64,000 bases of DNA from Cellulomonas xiejunii (GTDB taxonomy: Bacteria > Actinomycetota > Actinomycetes > Actinomycetales > Cellulomonadaceae), in contig NZ_CP101987.1 in assembly GCF_024508315.1 (NCBI RefSeq), positions 248,001 to 312,000 on the forward strand. The letters are read 5' to 3'. Of the stretch, positions 1-7,121 are shown in pieces. The notes under the pieces are model-generated. The model saw nothing but the letters and a program-made list of their open reading frames with translations. It was not told the origin of the DNA and did no database searches. Each line of letters begins with the position of its first letter. Position 1 is the first letter of the stretch. The translations under genes were made by a program, and so were the position numbers.

Positions 1-411
1 GGAGTGCCGGACGGCACCATCGATGTCGCGTCCAGCGGGTACGGGATGCGGCGCATCCACCACGTGCGGCACGACGGGTCGGTGCGCCAGCTCGTGCCCG
101 ACCCGGCCTCGGCCGAGGGGTGGCGTGCCCGCCTGGACCGGACCCACCCGGCGCTGAGCCGCGCGCTGGCGCTCGCGTCGGCAAGCGTGCTGGTCGTCGC
201 GCTCGTGCTCGGCGTCCCGCAGGTCGTCGAGCAGCTCACCGCGATCCCGCCCGTGGCGCAGGCCGTCGGCGCGTGGACCAGCCCGTTCCGCCTGTCGGAG
301 ACGGCGAACATCGCGCTCGTGGTCGCGACGATCGCCGCGAGCACCGAGCGTGCGCTGCGGCTGCGCTACAGCCGCATCCTCGACGGCGGGTTCTTCGGCG
401 GCGACGAGTAG
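1..411 (+). CDS. Hypothetical membrane protein, probably 5'-truncated by the window edge
   Basis: The open frame runs from the first base to a TAG at 409-411. A GTG at position 4 could start it, but no ribosome site is visible because the sequence begins there, so the gene probably starts upstream. The visible 135 residues have a polar N-terminal part, a strongly hydrophobic segment (about residues 50-70, rich in Ala, Val and Leu), a second moderately hydrophobic segment near residues 95-112, and a short charged tail ending GGFFGGDE. I do not recognise the family. A small two-pass membrane protein is the most that can be said. Confidence 0.6.
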   Translation, partial: GVPDGTIDVASSGYGMRRIHHVRHDGSVRQLVPDPASAEGWRARLDRTHPALSRALALASASVLVVALVLGVPQVVEQLTAIPPVAQAVGAWTSPFRLSETANIALVVATIAASTERALRLRYSRILDGGFFGGDE

Positions 412-417
412 CGACCA

Positions 418-439
418 CCTCCCGCCCGAGGGCGGGTGG
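418..439. terminator. Candidate bidirectional hairpin between convergent genes
   Basis: CCCGCCC (421-427) and GGGCGGG (430-436) form a perfect inverted repeat just after the stop codon of the leftmost gene and before the 3' end of the convergent small membrane protein. There is no T-run, as is usual for terminator-like hairpins in very GC-rich actinobacteria. The two-base loop means the terminal pairs would open. Confidence 0.35.
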
Positions 440-472
440 CGCTGCCCGCCGGGCCGTCGTCCTGTGGGCGGG

Positions 473-703
473 TCACGCCTCGACGCGTCGCTCCGAGGGC
501 TTGCGTCCGCGCGGGTGACGGATCACCGAGATCGTGACAGCCAGCAGGAAGGCAGCCCCCGCGACCACCTGAGCGACCGTCAGGACGGTGCGGAGCCATG
601 ACTCCCCGCCGGCAAGCAGGTCCTCCAGGCCGAAGAAGAACAGCAGGCCGCCCGCCGAGAGGAGGATCAGCCGACCCTCGGTGGTGTCGACGTCGATCGT
701 CAT
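473..703 (-). CDS. Small two-pass membrane protein, unknown function
   Basis: This 76-residue protein starts at the ATG at 701-703, which has a good GAGGAG ribosome site about six bases upstream. A longer upstream extension of the frame is Arg/Pro-rich and looks non-coding, so the shorter start was chosen. Two hydrophobic segments (about residues 11-28 and 38-60) are separated by a short loop with Glu and Asp. The tail is basic (RHPRGRKPSERR), so by the positive-inside rule the C-terminus is probably cytoplasmic. I do not recognise a family. It is convergent with the preceding gene and stands alone. Confidence 0.7.
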   Translation of the reverse strand: MTIDVDTTEGRLILLSAGGLLFFFGLEDLLAGGESWLRTVLTVAQVVAGAAFLLAVTISVIRHPRGRKPSERRVEA

Positions 704-964
704 GACTGCTCCTCGAGGCGGCCGTCGCTGCGAGGGCAGCGATCTGAGAGACACCCGGCCTGGACGGGGGGCGTCGACCGGTCGGGATGGCGTCCTGTGC
801 TGTGAACAGCACGGCAGCATCCTCAGGGGTTGAGAGACCGGGCGTCAACGCCAAGGTGACGAAAGGCGCACGTCCCTCCGTGGCTCGAGGTCCGGTCGAT
901 GGCGCCACGGCCCGCCGGGTCCGGTCTGGGTGCAGGTGTCCCACCCCGGTGCCAGCATCGGGGG

Positions 965-1417
965 ATGAGCGACGACACCTTCGGCACCATCCCGCCCGGT
1001 GAGCGCGTCTCCAGCGGCGCTCCCCGCCTGCGCGCCACGTCGATCAGCATCAGCACCCCCCGTCCGCACGAGGCCGCGCGGTTCTACGCAAGGCTGCTCG
1101 GCGGGCGGATCACCGTGCTCGACGACGCGGCGCCGGACGACCCCGACGGCATCACCTGGGCCCAGGTCCAGCCCCTGCCGGGGGACGTGGGCATGACGAT
1201 CAACCTCGAGCACGAGCGTGAGTGGAGCCCACCGGTGTGGCCCGCTCGGCCCGGCGAGCAGCGCTCGACCCAGCACCTGGACGTCCAGGTCGACGACCTG
1301 CCCGCGGCCGTGGCGTGGGCGCTGGAGTGCGGCGCACGGGAGGCGTCGCCCCAGCCGCAGGACGACGTGCGGGTCATGCTCGACCCCGACGGCCACCCGT
1401 TCTGCCTGTTCCTGTGA
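965..1417 (+). CDS. VOC / glyoxalase-fold protein
   Basis: This 150-residue protein has the vicinal-oxygen-chelate pattern. A beta-alpha-beta module begins SISISTPRPHEAARFYARLLGG and ends in a DPDGHPFCLFL strand, which is the usual C-terminus of glyoxalase/bleomycin-resistance-like proteins. His and Glu residues at the canonical metal positions are only partly evident, so the substrate is unknown. The ATG at 965 was preferred over an in-frame extension because the upstream residues look like read-through of non-coding DNA. The stop overlaps the GTG of the next gene (GTGA), suggesting a two-gene operon. Confidence 0.8.
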   Translation: MSDDTFGTIPPGERVSSGAPRLRATSISISTPRPHEAARFYARLLGGRITVLDDAAPDDPDGITWAQVQPLPGDVGMTINLEHEREWSPPVWPARPGEQRSTQHLDVQVDDLPAAVAWALECGAREASPQPQDDVRVMLDPDGHPFCLFL

Positions 1418-2523
1418 GCGACTCGACGCGGCCAGCCGTGACCGTGCCGCAGGCCCTCGCCTGGCGGCTGCGGCGGCACGGCCTGCTGGAGCCCGGGGCG
1501 GCCACGGCCGAGGACGTGGTGGGCGGGCTCGTCGCGGTCGCCGCGCAGTCCGACGTCGACCTCGCGGTGCGGACGCGGCAGGCGGCACAGGCGGAGGGGG
1601 AGGTCGCCGCGGCGCTCGCGGACGGCCGGCTGATCCGCACGTTCACCTTCCGCGGCAGCGTGCACGTCATGACGCCGGACGACGCGGCGGTGCACCTGGC
1701 GGTCCGGGGCTCCGGCCGGCAGTGGGAGCTGCGGAGCTGGCGCGAGCACTACGGCCTCGAACCCGAGGACTGGCCGGCCTTCCGCGCGACCGTCCGCGAG
1801 ATCCTCGACGACGGCCCGCTGACCCACGACGAGCTGGTCGCGGCGCTCACCGCACGGCCCGCGTACCGGCACCTCGAGCAGGCGGTCGAGGGCGGCGCGT
1901 GGGCCCTGCTCAAGGCGCTCGCCTGGCAGGGCGACCTCTGCCTGGGACCCACCCGCGACCGTCGGACGACGCTGCAGACGCTCGCGCACGTGCCGGGGTG
2001 GCCGGGCATCCCGGACCTCGACGACGCCGGGCGCCGCGCGGTCATGGCGTACGTCCGCGCGTACGGCCCCGCGACGCCCGACGGCCTGCAGTACTGGCTC
2101 GGCAGCGGGCTGAGCGCGGGACGGCGGCTGGCGAAGTGGACCGCCGACGCGGCCGACAGGCTGACGACCGTGCAGGTCGGCGGCCGCGACGCGCTGGTGC
2201 TGCGCGAGGACCTCGACGACCTGCTCGCCGCCGAGCCGACCGATGCGGTGCGGCTGCTGCCCGGCTACGACCAGTGGGTGCTCGGGCCCGGCACGGCGGA
2301 CCGCGACGTCGTCCCGCCCGCGCGGCGTACCGCCGCGACCCGCGGGACACCGCTGGTGGTCGCCGGCGGCGTGGTCGTCGGGACGTGGGCCGAGCGCGAC
2401 GGCGACCTGACCGTGCGGTGGGACGGCGAGGGGCCGGCGGCGCGGAGCGCGCTCGACGAGGGCGTCGACCGGCTGTCGGTGGGCCTCGGTCGTCCACTGC
2501 GGGTCACCGTCGAGGCGGGGTAG
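1414..2523 (+). CDS. Winged-helix DNA-binding domain protein (AlkZ-like family)
   Basis: This 369-residue protein resembles the actinobacterial winged-helix family related to the AlkZ/YcaQ DNA glycosylases. Features include the N-terminal VPQALAWRLRRHGLLEP helix, an ALADGRLIRTFTFRGSVHVMTPDD segment, a DGPLTHDELVAAL wing region, and a C-terminal LLPGYDQWVLG motif. The AlkZ family excises alkylated or crosslinked bases, but many members are annotated only as DNA-binding, so a repair role is inference. The GTG start overlaps the stop of the VOC gene by four bases and gives the frame its natural beginning. Confidence 0.75.
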   Translation: MSDSTRPAVTVPQALAWRLRRHGLLEPGAATAEDVVGGLVAVAAQSDVDLAVRTRQAAQAEGEVAAALADGRLIRTFTFRGSVHVMTPDDAAVHLAVRGSGRQWELRSWREHYGLEPEDWPAFRATVREILDDGPLTHDELVAALTARPAYRHLEQAVEGGAWALLKALAWQGDLCLGPTRDRRTTLQTLAHVPGWPGIPDLDDAGRRAVMAYVRAYGPATPDGLQYWLGSGLSAGRRLAKWTADAADRLTTVQVGGRDALVLREDLDDLLAAEPTDAVRLLPGYDQWVLGPGTADRDVVPPARRTAATRGTPLVVAGGVVVGTWAERDGDLTVRWDGEGPAARSALDEGVDRLSVGLGRPLRVTVEAG

Positions 2524-2658
2524 CGCGAGCGGTCCGACTGCCGGGGCCCCTCGCTGCGCGGCCCCGCACCTGAGCCCCGGTGGGGGACTGCCACGCTCGG
2601 CAGCGGTGACCCGGGCAGGGCTACCGTCGAGTGGGACCCCACGGAAGGACCACCGGCG

Positions 2659-3426
2659 ATGGCGCTGCTGACCTGTCACTTCTTCTCCGAGGCGCTGGGC
2701 GTGAGCACGGCCGTGACCGTGCTGCTGCCCGAGTCGGCCCGGGGCCAGATCGGCATGGGCGGGGTGGAGACCACCGGCCCGCCACCCGTGCTCTACCTGC
2801 TGCACGGCCTGAGCGACGACGAGACGATCTGGCTGCGCCGCACGTCGATCGAGCGGTACGTCGCCGAGCGGGGGATCGCGGTGGTGATGCCGCGCGTGGG
2901 GCGGTCGTTCTACGCGGACGAGGCTCACGGCAGCGCGTACTGGACCTTCCTGTCCGAGGAGCTGCCGCGGGCCGTGCAGCACTTCTTCCGCGTCTCCGAC
3001 CGGCGCGAGGACACGTTCGTCGCGGGCCTGTCGATGGGCGGGTACGGGGCGTTCAAGTGGGCGCTGCGCCAGCCGTGGCGGTTCGCCGCGGCGGCGAGCC
3101 TGTCCGGGGCGCTGGTCGTCGGCGGGGAACGCGCCCGGTACCTGCGGGACGAGCTCATGCCTCACGTGTGGGGCGGTGCGGACCCGGCCGGTACCGACGA
3201 CGACCTGCTGGCGCTGCTCGATCGCGCCGACCCGGCGTCGCTGCCCGCGCTGTACGCGACGTGCGGGGCGCAGGACGACCTCGTCGACACGCAGCACGCG
3301 TTCGTCGAGCGGGCGGCGGCGCGGGGTGTCGCGGTGGACGCGCACCTGCACCCCGGCGGGCACGACTGGGCGTACTGGGACGAGCACGTCCAGCGCGTCC
3401 TCGACTGGCTACCGATGCGCGGCTGA
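2659..3426 (+). CDS. Esterase-D-like alpha/beta hydrolase
   Basis: This 255-residue enzyme belongs to the esterase D / Est1E group. The oxyanion region LYLLHGLSDDE lies near residues 45-54, the nucleophile elbow GLSMGGYG has Ser125, an acid QDDLVDT is near residue 208, and a GGHDWAYW motif near 237 supplies the catalytic His. Family members hydrolyse short acyl, acetyl or feruloyl esters, or S-formylglutathione. There is no signal peptide, so it is probably cytoplasmic. The ATG at 2659 follows a GGAAGGA ribosome site. It is a single gene with no obvious functional partner nearby. Confidence 0.85.
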   Translation: MALLTCHFFSEALGVSTAVTVLLPESARGQIGMGGVETTGPPPVLYLLHGLSDDETIWLRRTSIERYVAERGIAVVMPRVGRSFYADEAHGSAYWTFLSEELPRAVQHFFRVSDRREDTFVAGLSMGGYGAFKWALRQPWRFAAAASLSGALVVGGERARYLRDELMPHVWGGADPAGTDDDLLALLDRADPASLPALYATCGAQDDLVDTQHAFVERAAARGVAVDAHLHPGGHDWAYWDEHVQRVLDWLPMRG

Positions 3427-3720
3427 GCTGGTCGGCCGCGCGGTCCGGGGATGGTCGGCCATCTCGACGTCCCGACTCTCCGGCGCATCAGGCGGGGGTC
3501 CAGCACCTCCGCGCGGACGGATCTGTGGACCATCACCGCGAGAGGCACAACCTTCGTGGCCTTGGCGGGGTCGGTGCCCCCGGCGGCTCGCCTCGGTCTG
3601 CGTGGATGGTGCCGCTCGCCGCTGAAGTGGTCACATCTCCACCCTCGGGGGTCGTGTAGTGGTCACATGTGTGACCACTACACGACGGGCTCCGCCAAGC
3701 GGGTGTCCCGGACGGTGCGG
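3427..3720. other. Intergenic region with palindromic repeat; no gene seen
   Basis: These 294 bases lie between the convergent esterase and alpha/beta hydrolase genes. Frames on both strands have no family signal. The only structure seen is a cluster of GTGGTCACA-type repeats at 3624-3686, which are listed separately. Confidence 0.6.
3624..3686. repeat. GTGGTCACA palindrome cluster, copy 1
   Basis: A perfect inverted repeat occupies 3651-3686: the 17-base arm GTCGTGTAGTGGTCACA, a two-base centre TG, and the exact reverse complement. A further half-copy, GAAGTGGTCACA, lies at 3624-3635 in the same orientation as the left arm. The same core occurs in an intergenic gap at 47447-47510. It could act as a terminator between converging genes, but the sharing of a specific core between distant sites suggests a dispersed repeat or protein-binding site. 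Confidence 0.7.
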
Positions 3721-4473
3721 TCACCGATGGCGGTGCTGTGCACCTTCGGCACCCAGGACCTCGGCGAGCTCCACCGGACGGCTCACCATCGGCCAGTGCC
3801 ACGTCGGCAGCTCGACGTAGGTCCAGTCGCCGTCGACCATGTCCGCGAACAGCGGGACCTGCTGCGCCATCTGCTGCAGCTGCTCGACGCCGAAGGTGCA
3901 CAGCACCGCCGTGCGGGGCAGGTGCCGCCAGGCGCCGGTGAGCGCGACGGGCTCGGTCGCGGTGCGCCACGGCTGCGGCTGCGAGCCGGTGACCAGCGCG
4001 GCGACCGTCGCGTCGTCGACCTCGGGCACGTCGGCGGCGAGCGCGGCCCACGGGGGCGGCGGGAGTCGCCAGCCCTCGCCCTCCCCCTGGACCCGTCGCT
4101 CGTCGGCGGCGCGGGCGTCAGGTCCCCCGAAGTCGGCCTGGGCCGTGCCGTCCGGCAGGGGGCCGGAGTCGACGTAGACCAGTCGCGCGACGCGTCCCGG
4201 CACGCGGTCGGCCGCGCCGGTGGTCACGAGCGCGCCGTAGCTGTGGCCGACGAGCACGACGTCGTGCAGGTCCTGCTCCTCGAGCAGGCGCACGACGTCG
4301 TCGACGTGGGTCGTCAGGTCGGTCTGCGGGGAAGCGAGGTCGGCGCGCTCGCCCATGCCGGTGAGGTCGACGGCGTGCACGACGTGACCCTGCTCGCGCA
4401 GTGCGTCGGCGACGGGGCGCCAGACCGCAGCGCCGAGCCAGAAGCCGGGGACGAGGACGTAGGTGGTGGTCAT
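3721..4473 (-). CDS. Alpha/beta hydrolase (EstC / salicylate-esterase-like)
   Basis: This 250-residue cytoplasmic hydrolase begins MTTTYVLVPGFWLGAAVW, typical of the EstC-like family. The nucleophile elbow VGHSYGA has Ser78, and TWHWPMV near residue 231 carries the likely catalytic His. The start is the ATG at 4471-4473; a longer frame runs into the divergent WYL gene and is a shadow. The last residues (AEGAQHRHR) are coded by an inverted copy of 22 bases from the middle of the same gene, so the C-terminus may have been rearranged. The shared 81-base divergent promoter region suggests control by the WYL regulator. Confidence 0.8.
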   Translation of the reverse strand: MTTTYVLVPGFWLGAAVWRPVADALREQGHVVHAVDLTGMGERADLASPQTDLTTHVDDVVRLLEEQDLHDVVLVGHSYGALVTTGAADRVPGRVARLVYVDSGPLPDGTAQADFGGPDARAADERRVQGEGEGWRLPPPPWAALAADVPEVDDATVAALVTGSQPQPWRTATEPVALTGAWRHLPRTAVLCTFGVEQLQQMAQQVPLFADMVDGDWTYVELPTWHWPMVSRPVELAEVLGAEGAQHRHR

Positions 4474-4486
4474 GGATCCGACGCTA

Positions 4487-4512
4487 GGGTGGATTGTGGA
4501 CAGAATCCGCCC
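4487..4512. promoter_or_regulatory. Candidate operator between hydrolase and WYL regulator
   Basis: GGGTGGATT (4487-4495) and AATCCGCCC (4504-4512) form an inverted repeat with one mismatch and an eight-base spacer. It sits in the 81-base gap between two divergent genes, one of which encodes a DNA-binding regulator. This is the usual place for an autoregulatory operator, but binding is inference. Confidence 0.4.
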
Positions 4513-4554
4513 GGTATCCCGAGCCCGTCCGGCAGGGCCGCTCGGAGGGAGGCC

Positions 4555-5514
4555 GTGAGCCGCCCGACCGCCCGCGTGCTCGCGCTGCTCGAGCTCCTCC
4601 AGACGGGCCGCCTGCGCACGGTCGGTGACCTCGCGGACCGGCTCGGCGTCGACGAGCGCACCGTGCGGCGCTACGCCGACCACCTCGCCGACCTCGGCAT
4701 CCCCGTCGAGGCGCAGCGCGGCCGGTACGGCGGGTACCGGCTCGCGCCCGGGCACAAGCTGCCGCCGCTCATGCTCACGGACGACGAGGCCGTCGCCGTC
4801 GTCCTGGGCCTCACCGTCGCCGAGCGCGCCGGGCTCGCGAGCACCGGCCAGACGGCGACGGCGAGCGCCCTGGCCAAGGTCTCGCGCGTCCTGCCGCGGC
4901 CCCTGAGCCGGCGGATCGACAGCCTGCTGGCGACCGCGCAGTTCACCGCCCCGGCGCGCTCCGCCGCCCCGACCGGCGCCGACACGCTCCTCGCGCTCGC
5001 CTCCGCGGCGCAGGCGCGACGCACCGTCACGATCGCCTACACCGCCTGGGACGGGCGGGAGTCGCGGCGCGAGGTCGACGTCTACGGCCTGGTCCTGCAC
5101 TCCGGCCGCTGGTACGTCACCGGCCACGACCACGGCCGTGACGACGTCCGGACGTTCCGTCTGGACCGCGTCACGGCGGTCGAGCAGGGCGCCGGCTCGT
5201 ACGTGGTGCCCGCCGACTTCGACGCCGGCACGCACGTCGTCGCGGGCATCGGGGCGGTGCAGTGGGCACACGAGGTCACCGTGGTGCTGCGGACCACCCT
5301 GGCGCAGGCGCGCGAGCGGTTGCCGAGGAGCGTGGGGCGCCTCAGCGAGCACGCCGACGGAGTCCTGCTGGAGACGCGGGCCGAGCGCCTCGACGGCATG
5401 GCCGCCATGCTGGCCGGGCTCGGCTGGGAGTTCGAGGTGCTCTCGCCGGACGCCCTGCGCGACGAGGTCCTCGTCCTGGCGGAGCGCCTCCGCGCGGGGG
5501 CGGCGCGGCGCTGA
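4555..5514 (+). CDS. WYL-domain transcriptional regulator (DeoR-type HTH)
   Basis: This 319-residue protein has an N-terminal HTH_11-type winged helix (about residues 5-60, RVLALLELLQTGRLRTVGDLADRLGVDERTVRRYADHL in outline). A WYL sensor domain follows (about 140-230), containing SGRWYVTGHDH and TFRLDRV, then a WCX-like C-terminal region. Such proteins are ligand- or nucleic-acid-responsive regulators, often acting on neighbouring genes. The GTG at 4555 was chosen because GGAGGGAGG lies immediately upstream. The likely target is the divergent hydrolase, with autoregulation through the repeat in the gap. Confidence 0.88.
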   Translation: MSRPTARVLALLELLQTGRLRTVGDLADRLGVDERTVRRYADHLADLGIPVEAQRGRYGGYRLAPGHKLPPLMLTDDEAVAVVLGLTVAERAGLASTGQTATASALAKVSRVLPRPLSRRIDSLLATAQFTAPARSAAPTGADTLLALASAAQARRTVTIAYTAWDGRESRREVDVYGLVLHSGRWYVTGHDHGRDDVRTFRLDRVTAVEQGAGSYVVPADFDAGTHVVAGIGAVQWAHEVTVVLRTTLAQARERLPRSVGRLSEHADGVLLETRAERLDGMAAMLAGLGWEFEVLSPDALRDEVLVLAERLRAGAARR

Positions 5515-5563
5515 TCTGGACGAACGTCCACCGGCCGGGCCGCCGCCGTCCTGCGGACGGCCC

Positions 5564-5591
5564 TTGACGAATCCTCCTCTTCGCGTAGGTT
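5564..5591 (+). promoter_or_regulatory. Promoter of the siderophore operon
   Basis: A -35 like TTGACG (5564-5569) is followed after 16 bases by a -10 like TAGGTT (5586-5591). The desA GTG lies about 75 bases downstream, with AGGGGGAG as ribosome site. The -10 falls inside the first iron-box-like sequence, so a bound repressor would block RNA polymerase. Confidence 0.5.
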
Positions 5592-5623
5592 AGGCCCGCC
5601 TCACTTAGGTGAGCCTCACTCGC
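5586..5623 (+). promoter_or_regulatory. Tandem DtxR/IdeR-type iron-box candidates
   Basis: TAGGTTAGGCCCGCCTCAC (5586-5604) and TTAGGTGAGCCTCACTCGC (5605-5623) both resemble the known 19-base actinobacterial iron box TTAGGTTAGGCTAACCTAA, the first in its left half and the second around a perfect GTGAGCCTCAC palindrome. Together they cover the -10 and likely transcript start. Repression by iron-loaded DtxR/IdeR is inference from the family and the downstream siderophore genes. Confidence 0.6.
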
Positions 5624-5666
5624 GCCCCGTCCGACGGGACGTGTCCGTCCAGGGGGAGTACCACGC

Positions 5667-7121
5667 GTGCACGAGCTGCTGTCCGCCGCGAGCGCCGACG
5701 CCTACGTCGACGCCATGCGCGGCACCGTCGACCGGGTCGCCACCCGGTTCCGCACCACCACCCGCCCGTTCTCCGGTGCGAGCCGCGAGCACCTGCAGTC
5801 GCTCGTCGACGCGGTCGACCTCGACGGCCCGGGTCGCGGCACGGCCGCCGCCCTGCGTGAGGTCGACGAGCTGTTCGCCCAGCACGCCGTCTGGTTCCAC
5901 GACCCGGCGTACACCGCGCACCTCAACTGCCCCGTCGCGCTGCCCGCCGTGGCCGCCGAGGCCGTGCTCGCCGCGATCAACCCCAGCGTCGACACGTACG
6001 ACCAGTCGACCGTCGGCACCCTCATGGAGCGGCGGGTCGTCGCGTGGACGGCAGCGCGCATCGGCTTCCTCGCGGGCGGCGGCGTCTTCACGTCGGGCGG
6101 CACGCAGTCGAACCTCCAGGCGCTGCTGCTGGCGCGCGAGCACGCGCTCGCCACCGCGCCGGGCGTCACGCTGCGCGACCTCGTCGTGCTCGCCACCGCG
6201 TCGAGCCACTTCTCCGTGCAGCGCTCGGCGTACCTGCTGGGCATGGCGCCCGACGCGGTCCGTCTCGTCCCCGTCGACGAGCGCGGCCGCATGCGCCCCG
6301 ACGCCCTGGCGATCGCGCTGCGGCACGTCGCGGACGACGGACGGCACGCAGCGGCCGTCGTCGCCACGGCCGGGACGACCGACCGCGGGTGCGTCGACCC
6401 GCTCGCCGGCATCGCCGACGTGTGCGACACCGCCGACGCGTGGCTGCACGTCGACGCCGCCTACGGCTGCGGCCTCCTCGTCAGCCGCACCCGCCGGCCC
6501 CTGCTCGACGGCATCGAGCGCGCCCGGTCCGTGACCGTCGACTTCCACAAGGCGTTCTTCCAGCCCGTGTCGTCCTCGGCGCTGGTCGTGCGGCACGCAT
6601 CCGACCTGCGGCTCGTCGCGCACCACCACGACTACCTCAACCCCGCGGGCGAGGACGAGCCCAACCAGGTCGACGTCTCCCTGCAGACCACGCGCCGGTT
6701 CGACGCCCTCAAGCTGTGGACCACGCTGCGTGCGCTCGGGGCCGACCGCATCGGGGAGATGGTCGACGCGACCCTCGACCTCGCGGCGGCCGTCCACGCG
6801 CTCGTGGACGGCGACCCGGACCTGCGCCTGCTCGCGCCGACCGACCTGTCGACCGTCCTGTTCCGCTACCAGCCCGACGGCCTCGACGACGCCCGCGCCG
6901 ACGCGCTCGTCGGGCAGGTGCGTCGCGTGCTGTTCGGCTCCGGCCGCGCGCTCGTCGCCCGCACGACCCTCGACGGCCGCCCGTGCCTCAAGCTCACGCT
7001 GCTCAACCCCGACACGACGGTCGCCGACGTGCGGCACGTCCTCGAGCTCGTCCGGCAGGTGGCCGCGGCGCTGCTCGAGGGCGACGACCTGCTGCGCCCC
7101 GACGTGGCGGTGGCGCTGTGA
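5667..7121 (+). CDS. desA: Lysine decarboxylase DesA-like (PLP group II decarboxylase)
   Basis: This 484-residue PLP-dependent decarboxylase would make cadaverine from lysine as the first step of desferrioxamine synthesis. The HVDAAYG motif (residues 261-267) supplies the PLP-binding Asp263, and VDFHKAFFQP places the Schiff-base Lys at residue 295. FTSGGTQSNL (141-150) binds phosphate. Length and motifs match DesA, though the related diaminobutyrate decarboxylases look similar, so substrate rests on context. The GTG start has AGGGGGAG eight bases upstream. It is the first gene of a six-gene run in which each gene overlaps the next. Confidence 0.88.
   Translation: MHELLSAASADAYVDAMRGTVDRVATRFRTTTRPFSGASREHLQSLVDAVDLDGPGRGTAAALREVDELFAQHAVWFHDPAYTAHLNCPVALPAVAAEAVLAAINPSVDTYDQSTVGTLMERRVVAWTAARIGFLAGGGVFTSGGTQSNLQALLLAREHALATAPGVTLRDLVVLATASSHFSVQRSAYLLGMAPDAVRLVPVDERGRMRPDALAIALRHVADDGRHAAAVVATAGTTDRGCVDPLAGIADVCDTADAWLHVDAAYGCGLLVSRTRRPLLDGIERARSVTVDFHKAFFQPVSSSALVVRHASDLRLVAHHHDYLNPAGEDEPNQVDVSLQTTRRFDALKLWTTLRALGADRIGEMVDATLDLAAAVHALVDGDPDLRLLAPTDLSTVLFRYQPDGLDDARADALVGQVRRVLFGSGRALVARTTLDGRPCLKLTLLNPDTTVADVRHVLELVRQVAAALLEGDDLLRPDVAVAL

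Noticed and set aside
1084-3387. Long minus-strand open frame of 767 codons
   Set aside because: It is antisense to the VOC, winged-helix and esterase genes, has an Arg/Pro/Gly-rich composition without motifs, and is a GC-bias shadow.
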